64,000 nt of DNA from Methylobacterium radiotolerans JCM 2831 (GTDB lineage: Bacteria > Pseudomonadota > Alphaproteobacteria > Rhizobiales > Beijerinckiaceae): positions 5,440,001 to 5,504,000 of the forward strand of contig NC_010505.1 in the NCBI RefSeq assembly GCF_000019725.1. Reading direction: 5' to 3'. A program made the position numbers and the translations under genes. This document shows positions 30,021-38,972 of the stretch, piece by piece. Positions within the stretch are counted from its first letter, which is position 1, and the number at the start of each line of letters is the position of its first letter. Under the pieces are notes generated by a model. That model was not told the DNA's origin. It saw only the letters and a list, made by a program, of their open reading frames with translations, and did no database searches.

Positions 30021-30049
30021 TTGCGCGCCGGCATCCCGTGTTATGGTAT
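30021..30049 (+). promoter_or_regulatory. Possible sigma-70-type promoter of ohrR
   Basis: TTGCGC at 30021, a 17-base spacer, then TGGTAT (30044-30049), with a nearby TATGAT at 30047. This is in the 123-base selA-ohrR gap. Weak consensus match. Confidence 0.3.
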
Positions 30050-30110
30050 GATGACGAACCCGCGGTCGCGGTCGAGTGTGGCGGTGCGTGGACCGCGATG
30101 GGCGAACGAT

Positions 30111-30581
30111 ATGGCGTACAGTGCCGATACGGCTGAGGCGCAGCCGGAGACGGATCCGCTGCTGCTCGATAACCAGCTCTGCTACGCGCTCTATGCTGCC
30201 GCGCATCGGATGACCAAGTCGTACCGGCCGCTGCTCGAGCGGCTCGGACTGACTTATCCGCAATATCTCGTTCTGCTGGTGCTGTGGGAGCAGGACGGCG
30301 TCACGGTCTCGGAGATCGGCCGGCGCCTGCGCCTCGATTCCGGCACCCTCACGCCGGTGCTGAAGCGCCTGGAGAGCGCGGGCTTCCTGCTCCGGACCCG
30401 GCGCCAGTCCGACGAGCGCGAGGTCGAGATCGCCCTGACGCCGGAGGGCGCCGCCCTGCGCGCCGACGCGGTCTCGGTCCGCGAGAGCGTGATGTGCCAG
30501 CTCGAACTCAGCGAGCCGGAGATCCGCGCCCTGCGCAAGGATCTGAGCCTCGTGATCGACCGGCTCAGCGTGAACGACTGA
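30111..30581 (+). CDS. ohrR: OhrR-type organic peroxide sensor, MarR family
   Basis: 156 residues. The N-terminal [11 protein letters not shown] segment with Cys24 and the [15 protein letters not shown] block are typical of OhrR. A second cysteine, Cys129, sits where two-Cys OhrR proteins such as the Xanthomonas one (Cys22/Cys127) form the redox disulphide. The winged helix lies at about 60-105. It should repress an ohr peroxidase gene until organic hydroperoxides oxidise it, but no ohr gene is nearby. The ATG at 30111 is chosen to match family length. Confidence 0.85.
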   Translation: MAYSADTAEAQPETDPLLLDNQLCYALYAAAHRMTKSYRPLLERLGLTYPQYLVLLVLWEQDGVTVSEIGRRLRLDSGTLTPVLKRLESAGFLLRTRRQSDEREVEIALTPEGAALRADAVSVRESVMCQLELSEPEIRALRKDLSLVIDRLSVND

Positions 30582-30623
30582 GGACAGCCCGGATAGCGGG
30601 GCGCCGCTCCGGAGCTGGCGGCC

Positions 30624-31994
30624 TCACCGTCGCAGGCGGTTGCCCAGGACGAAGCCGTAGAGTCCCATCAGGATGATGCCGACGCCGCCCTCGATGCCGA
30701 CCAGAAGGTTGGTGACGCGGCCGGTGGGCTTCAGGCCGATCTCCGGCGGGTTCGCGGTCATCATGTTGAGCGCGCTGTAGCTCAGGAGATCGAGGGGGTT
30801 GTAGGTCGGCCCGGCGTCCGGTCCCTCCAGGATGTACAGGCCGCCGGTCAGGCCGAAGAGCCCGCCGAACAGCACGATCAGCAGCGCGAAGGCGCGCGCG
30901 ATGCGCGACAGGCTCTCGCCGTAATCGCACAACCACTCGACGAAGCGGTCGGCGGTCCAGCGATAGCCGTGCCGCAGGACGCCGGACCAGTCCCGGTCGG
31001 ACCACGCGGCGCGGGCCTGCTGCCCGGCGTGGAAACGGCCCATCCGGCGGCCGCGCTTGTACGCCCAGCTCGCCGCGTCGTGGCTGCCGATGCTCTTCCA
31101 GTTCTGCTCCAGGGCGAGGTAGCTCGCCTGGGCGGCCTCGTAGGCGCCGGCCACCTCCTCGCCGACCGCCCCGCCGAGCTGCTCCACGCTCATCCGCGTG
31201 CCGTTGAGCCACGCGCCGGCGAAGCGGGCGTGCCGCAGCCGGCAGGTGGCGAGGTTGAGCCGCACGAGGTCGGTGTCGGAGAGATCCGCCCCGGAGAGAT
31301 CGGCGCCGTCGAGCTTCGCGCCGGTGAAGTGGGCGCCCCGCAGCCGCGAGCCGGCGAGGCTCGCCTTGGTCAGGCTGGCCTCGGCGAAATCCGCGTGGGT
31401 CAGGTTGGCGTCGGCGAGCTTGGCCTCGTCGAGCCGCGCCCCGCGGAAGACCGTGTCGTCCGCATCCGCACCGGAGAAATCCGCGCCCCAGAGATCGGCG
31501 CCGGCGAAGTCGGTCCCGTCGAGCAGGGCACCGGACAGGTCGGCGAAGCGCATCGCGGCCTCGCCGAACCGGGCATCCTCCAGCATCGCCCCGGCGAACT
31601 TCACCTGCCCGGCGACGATGCCGGTGAAGTCCGCGCCGGAGAGATCGGCCTCGGACAGGTCGGCCGCCTCCAGGATCGCCCCGGTGAAGCGGGTCGAGCG
31701 CCCGACCGCGCCGGTGAGGCTCGCCCCGCGCAGGTTCGCGCCGGAGAGGTCGGCCTCCTCCATGCGGGCGCGGGACAGGTCCGCGCCGACGAGCGCCAGG
31801 CCGCCGGATTCGGCGTCGGTGACGAGGCCGGCATCCGGCACGGCCGCGAGGGCGCCCGGCGCGGCGCTCAGCTGCGACAGGTCCGCGCCCGGCTCGCGCA
31901 GGGGCGCCGCGGCGGCGATCCGGCCGACGAGCGCGCGCAGCCGCGAGTCCGCCGGGGCGTCCGGTCGCGCGTCGGGGGGAGTCGCCTGGTCCAT
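30624..31994 (-). CDS. Pentapeptide-repeat protein fused to a two-helix channel-like domain
   Basis: 456 residues. Residues about 60-265 are a long run of A(D/N)LSGAN-type pentapeptides, a right-handed beta helix. Then follow a basic cytosolic linker, a first membrane helix ([21 protein letters not shown]), a re-entrant-like segment [16 protein letters not shown], and a second helix ([20 protein letters not shown]). The layout resembles the Ion_trans_2 pore, but the TVGYG filter is absent. AAGGAA precedes the ATG. It follows the YdeP-type gene by 45 bases on the same strand. Confidence 0.8.
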   Translation of the reverse strand: MDQATPPDARPDAPADSRLRALVGRIAAAAPLREPGADLSQLSAAPGALAAVPDAGLVTDAESGGLALVGADLSRARMEEADLSGANLRGASLTGAVGRSTRFTGAILEAADLSEADLSGADFTGIVAGQVKFAGAMLEDARFGEAAMRFADLSGALLDGTDFAGADLWGADFSGADADDTVFRGARLDEAKLADANLTHADFAEASLTKASLAGSRLRGAHFTGAKLDGADLSGADLSDTDLVRLNLATCRLRHARFAGAWLNGTRMSVEQLGGAVGEEVAGAYEAAQASYLALEQNWKSIGSHDAASWAYKRGRRMGRFHAGQQARAAWSDRDWSGVLRHGYRWTADRFVEWLCDYGESLSRIARAFALLIVLFGGLFGLTGGLYILEGPDAGPTYNPLDLLSYSALNMMTANPPEIGLKPTGRVTNLLVGIEGGVGIILMGLYGFVLGNRLRR

Positions 31995-32039
31995 CGTCGT
32001 TCCTTGCCGGAAGGCGCGACCGGACGCCAGACGCTCCGC

Positions 32040-34358
32040 TCAGGGCGCGGCGGTCGCGGCCGTCACCCGCACGGTGATCGCCTTGGCGGCGGGGGTCTTG
32101 GACTGCTCGTCGTGGTGCCAGAGCGGCAGCAGGACGTTCAACTCCGGGTAGTACCCGGCGCAGTTGCCCTCCGGGATGTCGTAGGCGATCACCCGCAGGC
32201 CGCCCACGCGCCGCGGCACATGGTCGTCCGCCTCGGTCGCCACGTCGACGCTGATCCCGTCCCTCAGCCCCAGCCGCGCGATGTCGCGCCGGTTCATGAA
32301 CAGCACGTCCCGGGTGCCCTTCACCCCGCGGAAACGGTCGTCGTAGCCGTAGACCGTGGTGTTGAACTGGTCGTTCGACCGCAGCGTGATCAGGTCGAGC
32401 ACGTCCGGGCCGCGCTCGGGCAGGTCCGGGTCGGCCTCGAGTCCCTCGGGCACCGCGAAATTCGCCTTCCCGGTCTCGGTCTCCCATTTGCGGTCGCGGG
32501 CGCCGAGCGGCTTCGTCAGGCCGCCGGGCTGGAACATCCGGCCGTTCAGGTCGTGGAACACGCTCGGGTAGGTCGCCTCGATCGCGTCGCGCACCCGCCC
32601 GTAATCGGCCACCCAGGCATCCCAGTCGATCCGGGGATTGGGCGGCAGCGTCGCCTTGGCGATCTCCGCCACGATCCAGGGCTCGGAGCGCAGGTGCGGC
32701 CCGACCGGTTCGGCCACGCCCCGGGAACCGTGGAAGCGCGCGGTGGAATCCTCCATCGACACCGCCTGCCGGCCGCTCGCCTGCTCGTCGATCTCGATCC
32801 GGCCGAGGCAGGGCAGGATGTAGGCGACGGCGCCGTTGACGAGGTGCGAGCGGTTGAGCTTGGTCGAGATCTGCACGGTGAGGCGCTGCCGCCGCCAGGC
32901 CGGCTCCATCCGGGCGGTGTCGGGCACGGCGCGCAGGAAGTTGCCGCCGAGCCCGACGAAGGCCTTCACGCGCCCGTCGAGGACGCCCTCGCAGGTCTCG
33001 ACGGTGTTGAGGCCCTTCTCCCGCGGCGGCTCGAAGCCGTAGAGCTCCCGCAGCTTGTCCAGCGGCGCCAGCTCGGGCTTCTCGGTGATGCCGACGGTGC
33101 GCTGGCCCTGCACGTTCGAGTGGCCCCGCACCGGGCAGATCCCGGCGCCGGGCTTCCCGATATTGCCGCGCAGGAGCAGCAGGTTCACGAGCATCCGGAC
33201 GGTCTCGGTGCCCTTGCGGTGCTGGGTCAGGCCCATCCCGTAGATGCCGATCACCGCCTTCGCGCGGGCGTAGACCCCGGCTGCGGCCTCCAGCGCGGTC
33301 CGGGTGAGGCCGGAGCGCCGCTCCAGCGCGGCCCAGTCCTGCCCGTCGCAGAAGGCGACGAAGGCCTCGAACCCGTGGGTGTGCTCGGCGATGAAGGCGT
33401 GGTCGAGCACCCGGGGCCGGCCGGCGGCCTCCGCGGCCCGGTCCAGGGCGAGCAGGGCCTTGCACAGGCCGGTGAGGGCCGCGAGGTCGCCGCCGGCCTT
33501 CACCTGGTGGTACTGCGTCGAGATCTTCGTGGACGAGCGGGTGAGCATCTCCACCGGCGATTGCGGGTCGGTGAAGCGCTCCAGCCCGCGCTCGCGCAGC
33601 GGGTTGAAGGTGATGATCTGCGCGCCCCGGCGCCGCGCCTCCTGGAGCGGGTGCAGCATCCGCGGCGCGTTCGACCCGACGTTCTGGCCGAAGAAGAAGA
33701 TCAGGTCGGTGGTCTCGAAATCCTCCAGGAGCACCGTGCCGACCGGCGCGCCGATGGATTGCGGCAAAGCCACCGAGGTCGGCTCGTGGCACATGTTGGA
33801 GGAGTCGGGCAGGTTGTTGTTGCCGTAGAGGCGGGCGAGCAGCGCCCACATGTAGCTCGTCTCCAGCGAGGCCCGGCCCGAGGCGTAGAACACCACCGAT
33901 CGCGGATCCTGCGCGCGCAGGTCCTTCAGCTCCCGGCCGATCTCCGCGAGGGCCTCCGCCCAGGCGACGGGCCGGTAGCGGTCCGTCGCCGGGTCGTAGC
34001 GCATCGGGTGGGTCAGGCGGCCCTGCTCCTCCAGGGCGTAGTCGCTCCAGCCGAGGAGCTCCGTCACGGTGTGCGCGGCGAAGAAATCCGGCGTCGCCCG
34101 GCGGCGCGTCTGCTCCCAGGCGGTCGCCTTGGCGCCGTTCTCGCAGTACTCGAAGGCGAGCGGCTTGGCGGGCTTCGCCCAGGCGCAGGACGTGCACATG
34201 TACCCGTCCGGCTTGTTCTGCTTCAGCAGCATCGCCGAGCCGGTGACCGGCACGCCCTCCCGGGTCAGGATCTCGACGAGGGAGCGGGCCGAGCCCCAGC
34301 CGCCCGCCGGCCCGTCATAGGGCTCGATCCGGACGTCGTCGGTCTTCTGCTCGGCCAT
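32040..34358 (-). CDS. FdhF/YdeP-family molybdopterin oxidoreductase
   Basis: 772 residues of the formate-dehydrogenase-like YdeP group. The N-terminus carries PDGYMCTSCAWAKP, which does not form a standard 4Fe-4S motif. The molybdenum ligand position reads NMCHEP, so a cysteine and not selenocysteine. The C-terminus has SNDQFNTTVYGYDDRFRG of the molybdopterin dinucleotide-binding domain. The family has no firm substrate; E. coli YdeP is linked to acid resistance. The ATG at 34358 is set by GGAGGG 6 bases upstream; the GTG at 34370 is rejected. Confidence 0.88.
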   Translation of the reverse strand: MAEQKTDDVRIEPYDGPAGGWGSARSLVEILTREGVPVTGSAMLLKQNKPDGYMCTSCAWAKPAKPLAFEYCENGAKATAWEQTRRRATPDFFAAHTVTELLGWSDYALEEQGRLTHPMRYDPATDRYRPVAWAEALAEIGRELKDLRAQDPRSVVFYASGRASLETSYMWALLARLYGNNNLPDSSNMCHEPTSVALPQSIGAPVGTVLLEDFETTDLIFFFGQNVGSNAPRMLHPLQEARRRGAQIITFNPLRERGLERFTDPQSPVEMLTRSSTKISTQYHQVKAGGDLAALTGLCKALLALDRAAEAAGRPRVLDHAFIAEHTHGFEAFVAFCDGQDWAALERRSGLTRTALEAAAGVYARAKAVIGIYGMGLTQHRKGTETVRMLVNLLLLRGNIGKPGAGICPVRGHSNVQGQRTVGITEKPELAPLDKLRELYGFEPPREKGLNTVETCEGVLDGRVKAFVGLGGNFLRAVPDTARMEPAWRRQRLTVQISTKLNRSHLVNGAVAYILPCLGRIEIDEQASGRQAVSMEDSTARFHGSRGVAEPVGPHLRSEPWIVAEIAKATLPPNPRIDWDAWVADYGRVRDAIEATYPSVFHDLNGRMFQPGGLTKPLGARDRKWETETGKANFAVPEGLEADPDLPERGPDVLDLITLRSNDQFNTTVYGYDDRFRGVKGTRDVLFMNRRDIARLGLRDGISVDVATEADDHVPRRVGGLRVIAYDIPEGNCAGYYPELNVLLPLWHHDEQSKTPAAKAITVRVTAATAAP

Positions 34359-34514
34359 GGCGCCCTCCACCCGGCGCAGCGATCACCGGACCGGGGGAAC
34401 GCGCGAGCGGGCGAATGGGATCACGGGCGCGTCACCGCGCCCGGGGAAGGGTTTCCTCGCCGCGGTCGCGGCTCTAACGTCGACAAGCGGACTGTCCCGC
34501 CGGAGGAGGAAATC

Positions 34515-34688
34515 ATGGCCAGCGTCGACGTCGAGATGGTGAAGTGCGCCTGCCAGGACTGCGTCTGCGTGATCCCGGTCGCCAAGGCCGTGTCGCGGGA
34601 CGGCAAGGCCTATTGCTGCGACGACTGCGCGGACGGCCACAAGGATCACGCCGGCTGCGAGCATGCCGGCTGCGCCTGCCACGGCTAG
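34515..34688 (+). CDS. Bacterial metallothionein (SmtA/BmtA type)
   Basis: 57 residues with ten cysteines (11, 13, 16, 18, 34, 35, 38, 48, 53, 55) and several histidines. The order CxCxxCxC, then YCCDDCADGH, then GCEHAGCACHG is the bacterial zinc/cadmium metallothionein pattern. It sequesters Zn, Cd or Cu in the cytoplasm. A very strong GGAGGAGGA ribosome site precedes the ATG. Divergent from the YdeP gene and monocistronic. Confidence 0.92.
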   Translation: MASVDVEMVKCACQDCVCVIPVAKAVSRDGKAYCCDDCADGHKDHAGCEHAGCACHG

Positions 34689-35101
34689 GGCCGCCTCCGA
34701 TCGCGTTTCGACGGTCTGGAGAACGCATCTACGTTGGAGACAGCCGCAACGCGCCCCCTCTCCCGTCCGGGAGAGGGTTGGGGTGAGGGGCACGACGTTT
34801 CCGGATCGCACGCCATCGCGGCTCGGTCAGGGTGCGCTGCGTTCGGACAGACCTGATCCCTCAACCCTGTCCCTCTCCCGCACGGGAGAGGGGACCCGCG
34901 CCTGGCTCGGGACAGGCTCCGCGATCGTCGTCGTCCCGACTTCGGTGAGATCAGGCCTACCAGAGGGTCAGGCGCTCTCGTTCGGGGCGCCGAAGGCGGG
35001 CCCGGAATCGCGACGCTCCGTCGGTGTGAGACCTGCCGACCCCGGCACTGCATCACCGGCTCCGCGGCGCGACCCCGGGATGGCGGGCGATGGGCGCGCG
35101 G
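34689..35101. other. Intergenic region holding REP-like repeats
   Basis: 413 bases without a supported gene. It contains the inverted pair of 22-base palindromes described separately. The rest is unremarkable GC-rich spacer. Confidence 0.6.
34756..34892. repeat. Inverted pair of REP-like palindromes (REPIN-like)
   Basis: Two near-identical palindromes occur at 34756-34777 and 34871-34892: 10-bp stem CCCTCTCCCG / CGGGAGAGGG with a 2-base loop. The first is followed by TTGGGGTGAGGGG. The second carries the matching tail in reverse orientation on its left side (CCCTCAACCCTGT). Head-to-head REP copies about 100 bases apart match the REPIN/BIME layout. Confidence 0.75.
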
Positions 35102-35389
35102 TCAGGAGACCGCGGCGAGCTTGTCGGCCATCGACTGGTCCTTGTCCCGGCGCGTCGAGAAGATCAGCGTGAAGAAGGTCCGCTGGACGCCGAGCTCGGC
35201 GAGCCTCGCCTCGCACCGCTCCGCCAGCGCGCAGATCTCCGACAGCTCGCCCTCGATGTTCGTGCCGTTGGGATGCATCGTGGCGGTGAGCCCGCTCGAC
35301 TCGATGATCCCCTTGATTTCCCGCACGTAGGGCGAGACCGACGGGCCGACGCCCATCGGCACGATGCAGAGGTCGGCCGAAACTCTCAT
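35102..35389 (-). CDS. MTH1187-family thiamine-binding protein
   Basis: 95 residues, ferredoxin-like fold of the MTH1187/YkoF group. The start RVSADLCIVPMGVGPSVSPYV and the segment TATMHPNGTNIEGELSEI are characteristic. Members bind thiamine or related molecules; their role is not settled. AGGCAGG precedes the ATG. The neighbouring LysR gene runs on the same strand upstream, with a 110-base gap. Confidence 0.82.
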   Translation of the reverse strand: MRVSADLCIVPMGVGPSVSPYVREIKGIIESSGLTATMHPNGTNIEGELSEICALAERCEARLAELGVQRTFFTLIFSTRRDKDQSMADKLAAVS

Positions 35390-35499
35390 GGTGCCTGCCT
35401 GATCCGGGAGGGGCGGCCCCGACCGGCAGCGCGACCGGAAGCGGGGCGAGCGGGCAGCCTATCGCCGGCGGCGGCGACTTTCCAGGGCGGCGCCGGCGG

Positions 35500-36402
35500 T
35501 CACGCCTCGCCGGTCTCCAGCGCCGCGGCCCGCACCGAGGGCAGGCACGGATTGGCGTTGTCGCTGCGCCACGCGAGCCACAGCTCCGGTCCGGTCGCGG
35601 CCGGCAGGGCGATCGGCCGGAGCCGGATGTCGGCCATGCTGTTGCCCCGGGCGCTGCCCGGCACCAGCGCGACGCCGATGCCGGCGCCGACGAGGGCCAG
35701 CATCGCGTGGACCTGGTTCACCCGCTGCACGATCCGGGGCTGCACGCCCCCGGCCTCGAACAGACGGTCGAGCAGGTCGATGAAGTAGCGGCCGCCCCGG
35801 GGCGACCACGTCACGAAGGCCTCGCCGTCGAGGTCCCTCAGGGTCGGCGCGCGCGCCGCGGCGAGGCGGTGCCCGCGCGGGACCGCGAGGAGGAGCCGCT
35901 CGCGCGCCAGCGGCGCGGTGGCGATCGCGGATTTCGGATCCTGCAGGACCGGGGCCGGCCGCAGGATCGCGAGATCCGTGCGGTTCTCGCCCAGCGCCAG
36001 GATCTGCTCGTCCGAGACCATCTCCTCCAGCACGAGGTCGACCTCGGGCAGCGTCCGGCGGACATGGGCGACGACCTGCGGCAGCGTCCGGTAGGCCGAG
36101 GCGGCGGTGAAGCTGAGGCGCAGCACCCCGCTCTCGCCCCGAGCGGCGCGGCGCGTGATGCGGGCGGCGTTCTCGGCCGCCGCCAGCACCCGGTAGGCCT
36201 CGGCCAGGAAGGTGCGGCCCGCCGGGGTCAGGCGCACCGCCCGGGTGGTCCGCTCCAGCAGCGTCACGCCCAGCGTCTGCTCCAGCATCTGGATCTGCCG
36301 CGACAGGGGCGATTGGGTCAGGTTCAGCCGCGTCGCGGCCCGGCCGAAATGCATCTCCTCGGCGACGGCGACGAAGCTGCGGGCGTGGCCGAGATCGAAC
36401 AT
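35500..36402 (-). CDS. LysR-type regulator of the glucarate cluster
   Basis: 300 residues. The N-terminal winged HTH is MFDLGHARSFVAVAEEMHFGRAATRLNLTQSPLSRQIQMLE (about 1-60). The effector-binding domain spans about 90-295. It is divergent from kdgD, the usual layout for a LysR activator of the adjacent operon, so glucarate or a pathway intermediate is the likely effector. The 107-base gap contains GGAT-N8-ATCC near 36410-36425 as a possible binding site. Confidence 0.87.
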   Translation of the reverse strand: MFDLGHARSFVAVAEEMHFGRAATRLNLTQSPLSRQIQMLEQTLGVTLLERTTRAVRLTPAGRTFLAEAYRVLAAAENAARITRRAARGESGVLRLSFTAASAYRTLPQVVAHVRRTLPEVDLVLEEMVSDEQILALGENRTDLAILRPAPVLQDPKSAIATAPLARERLLLAVPRGHRLAAARAPTLRDLDGEAFVTWSPRGGRYFIDLLDRLFEAGGVQPRIVQRVNQVHAMLALVGAGIGVALVPGSARGNSMADIRLRPIALPAATGPELWLAWRSDNANPCLPSVRAAALETGEA

Positions 36403-36509
36403 TGATGCAGGATCCGGGATAATCCAGCCAAAATCAACGTTGGACGCATTTAACGCCGGCGCCTAACCCCGGACGCGACACCGAACGGTGCGTTCCAGGG
36501 AGAGGATCG

Positions 36510-37424
36510 ATGGCGAGCATGACCCCGGCCGAGATGGCGCGCGTGCTGGGCTCCGGCCTGCTGTCGTTCCCGGTCACGCATTTCCGCGACGACCTCAGCT
36601 TCGACGAGACCGCCTACCGGGACAATCTCGGACGCCTCGCCGACTACAAGGTGTCGGGCCTGTTCGCCGCCGGCGGCACCGGCGAGTTCTTCTCGCTGAC
36701 GCCCGCCGAGATCGACCGCGTCCTGCGCGCCGCCGTCGAGGAGACCCGCGGCCGGACGCCGGTCATCGCCCCCGCCGGCCAGGGCACCGCCCTGGCGGTC
36801 GAGATGGCCCGGGCCGCCGAGGCCGCCGGCGCGGACGGGATCCTGCTGCTGCCGCCCTACCTGGTCGGCTCCGAGCAGGCCGGTCTCGCCGCCCATATCG
36901 AGGCGGTCTGCCGCGCGACCGCCCTGGGGATCATCGTCTACAACCGCGCCAACGCCCAGCTCGACGAGCGGACGCTGGCCGGCCTGTGCGAGCGCTGCCC
37001 GAACCTCGTCGGCTTCAAGGACGGCGTCGGCGACGTCGAGCTGATGACCCGGGTCTACGCGGCGCTGGGCGACCGCCTGACCTATATCGGCGGCCTGCCC
37101 ACCGCCGAGACCTTCGCGCTGCCGTACCTGGAGATGGGCGTCACCACCTACTCCTCGGCGATCTTCAACTTCCTGCCGGAATGGGCGCTGTCCTTCTACG
37201 ACAGCGTCCGCCGCCGGGACCGCGACGCGGTCTACCGGGAGCTGCGCGACTTCGTCCTCCCCTACATCGCGATCCGCAACCGCAAGCGCGGCTACGCGGT
37301 CTCGATCGTCAAGGCGGGCATGAGCGCCGTCGGCCGCCACGCCGGCCCGGTCCGGCCGCCGCTGACCGAGCTCGACGCGGCCGAGCGCGCCGAGCTGACG
37401 GCCCTGATCGGCGACCGCCGCTGA
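36510..37424 (+). CDS. kdgD: 5-dehydro-4-deoxyglucarate dehydratase
   Basis: 304 residues, DapA/NAL aldolase family. It converts 5-keto-4-deoxyglucarate to 2-oxoglutarate semialdehyde, CO2 and water. The Schiff-base lysine is Lys170 in GFKDGVGD; the [10 protein letters not shown] phosphate-loop-like segment and YNRANA are typical of KdgD. Start MASMTPAEM with AGGGAGAGG upstream. First gene of the kdgD-gudP-gudD operon. Confidence 0.93.
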   Translation: MASMTPAEMARVLGSGLLSFPVTHFRDDLSFDETAYRDNLGRLADYKVSGLFAAGGTGEFFSLTPAEIDRVLRAAVEETRGRTPVIAPAGQGTALAVEMARAAEAAGADGILLLPPYLVGSEQAGLAAHIEAVCRATALGIIVYNRANAQLDERTLAGLCERCPNLVGFKDGVGDVELMTRVYAALGDRLTYIGGLPTAETFALPYLEMGVTTYSSAIFNFLPEWALSFYDSVRRRDRDAVYRELRDFVLPYIAIRNRKRGYAVSIVKAGMSAVGRHAGPVRPPLTELDAAERAELTALIGDRR

Positions 37425-37522
37425 GCCCCCGCCTCGACACCCAAGACGGATCCGCCGAGCCAACGGCGGCCACGACCCGCTTCCCGGATCAACCGGGTGG
37501 CGACGAGCCAGGGAGAACGTCC

Positions 37523-38878
37523 ATGAGTGCCAGTTCGACCGGCGCGCCGAGCACCCTGCTCGCCGCCGCCGACGCGGGTCGCCGCACCCGCGTCCGCCTG
37601 CTGATCGTGGCGATGCTGTTCGCCGCCACGACGATCAACTACGCCGACCGCGCGACCATCTCGATCGCCGGGCCCGACATGGCCAAGGAACTCGGCCTCT
37701 CGCCGGTCCAGATGGGCTACGTCTTCTCGGCCTTCGCGTGGTCCTACGTCCTCGCCCAGATCCCGGGCGGCTGGCTCCTCGACCGCTACAGCGTCAAGTG
37801 GGTCTACGCCGCCGCCGTCGCCCTCTGGTCGGCCTTCACGCTGGTCCAGGGCGCCGTGGGCTTCTTCACCGGCCTGACCGCCGTGGTGCTGCTCTTCGCC
37901 CTGCGGCTCGCCGTCGGCCTCACCGAGGCGCCGGTCTTCCCCGCCAACGCCCGGATCGTCGCCGCGTGGTTCCCGACCCGGGAGCGCGGCATGGCCTCGG
38001 CGTTCTTCAACTCGGCGCAGTACTTCGCCACGGTGCTGTTCACGCCGCTGATGGCGTGGATCGTCCACACGTTCGGCTGGCACCACGTCTTCACCAGCAT
38101 GGGCCTGCTCGGCATCGCCTTCGCGGTGCTGTGGCTGCGCGTCGTCGACAGCCCGAAGCACCACCCGGCGATGAACCAGGCGGAGCGGGACTACATCGAG
38201 GCCGGCGGCGCGCTGCTCGACATGGACGGCCAGAGCCGGGGCAGGCAGGGCGATGCCGGCCGGACGCTGCGCCAGCTGCTCGCCAACCGGATGCTGCTCG
38301 GCATCTATGTCGGCCAGTACTGCATCACGGTGCTGACCTACTTCTTCCTGACGTGGTTCCCGGTCTACCTCGTCAAGGAGCGCGGCCTGTCGATCCTGCA
38401 GGCCGGCTTCGCGGCGGTGCTGCCGGCGCTGTGCGGCTTCGTCGGCGGCATCCTCGGGGGCGTGATCTCCGACCTGCTCCTGCGCCGTGGCTTCTCGCTG
38501 ACGGCGGCCCGCAAGATCCCGATCGTCGGCGGCATGCTGCTGTCGATGAGCATCATCGGCTGCAACTACGTCCAGGCGGACGCGGTCGTGGTCGGGCTGA
38601 TGGCGCTGGCCTTCTTCGGCAAGGGCATCGGCGCGCTCGGCTGGGCGGTCGTCGCCGACACCTCGCCGCGGGAGAGCGGCGGCCTCTCGGGCGGCCTGTT
38701 CAACACCTTCGGCAACACCGCCGGCATCACCACGCCGATCGCGATCGGCTACATCGTCCAGAGCACGGGCTCGTTCAACGGCGCCCTGGTCTTCGTCGGC
38801 CTGAACGCCCTCGTCGCCTGCTTCTGCTACCTCGTGGTGGTCGGGGAGATCCGCCGCGTCGAGCTCAAGGCCCACTGA
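37523..38878 (+). CDS. gudP: MFS transporter, glucarate/galactarate type (GudP-like)
   Basis: 451 residues with about twelve helices. The MFS signature [21 protein letters not shown] and the [13 protein letters not shown] loop are typical of the anion:cation symporter branch (GudP, GarP, ExuT). With KdgD and GudD on either side, glucarate uptake is the best guess. The ATG at 37523 has CAGGGAGAACG upstream. Confidence 0.88.
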   Translation: MSASSTGAPSTLLAAADAGRRTRVRLLIVAMLFAATTINYADRATISIAGPDMAKELGLSPVQMGYVFSAFAWSYVLAQIPGGWLLDRYSVKWVYAAAVALWSAFTLVQGAVGFFTGLTAVVLLFALRLAVGLTEAPVFPANARIVAAWFPTRERGMASAFFNSAQYFATVLFTPLMAWIVHTFGWHHVFTSMGLLGIAFAVLWLRVVDSPKHHPAMNQAERDYIEAGGALLDMDGQSRGRQGDAGRTLRQLLANRMLLGIYVGQYCITVLTYFFLTWFPVYLVKERGLSILQAGFAAVLPALCGFVGGILGGVISDLLLRRGFSLTAARKIPIVGGMLLSMSIIGCNYVQADAVVVGLMALAFFGKGIGALGWAVVADTSPRESGGLSGGLFNTFGNTAGITTPIAIGYIVQSTGSFNGALVFVGLNALVACFCYLVVVGEIRRVELKAH

Positions 38879-38972
38879 CCCGCCCACCGGGCCGGCCCCG
38901 TCCGGACCGGCCCCGCATCGATCCCGCCCCGCGCCCGGCGAAGACCGGCCGGGGGCCCCCGAGGAGGACGCC

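Noticed and set aside
30565..34197. A 1210-codon open frame antisense-shifted over the channel and YdeP genes
   Set aside because: It is a shifted reading of two recognised genes, Arg/Ala/Gly/Pro-rich, with no family motif.
32040..34358. Selenoprotein formate dehydrogenase (selA is nearby)
   Set aside because: The metal-ligand position is an ordinary Cys codon (NMCHEP) and no in-frame TGA interrupts the gene.
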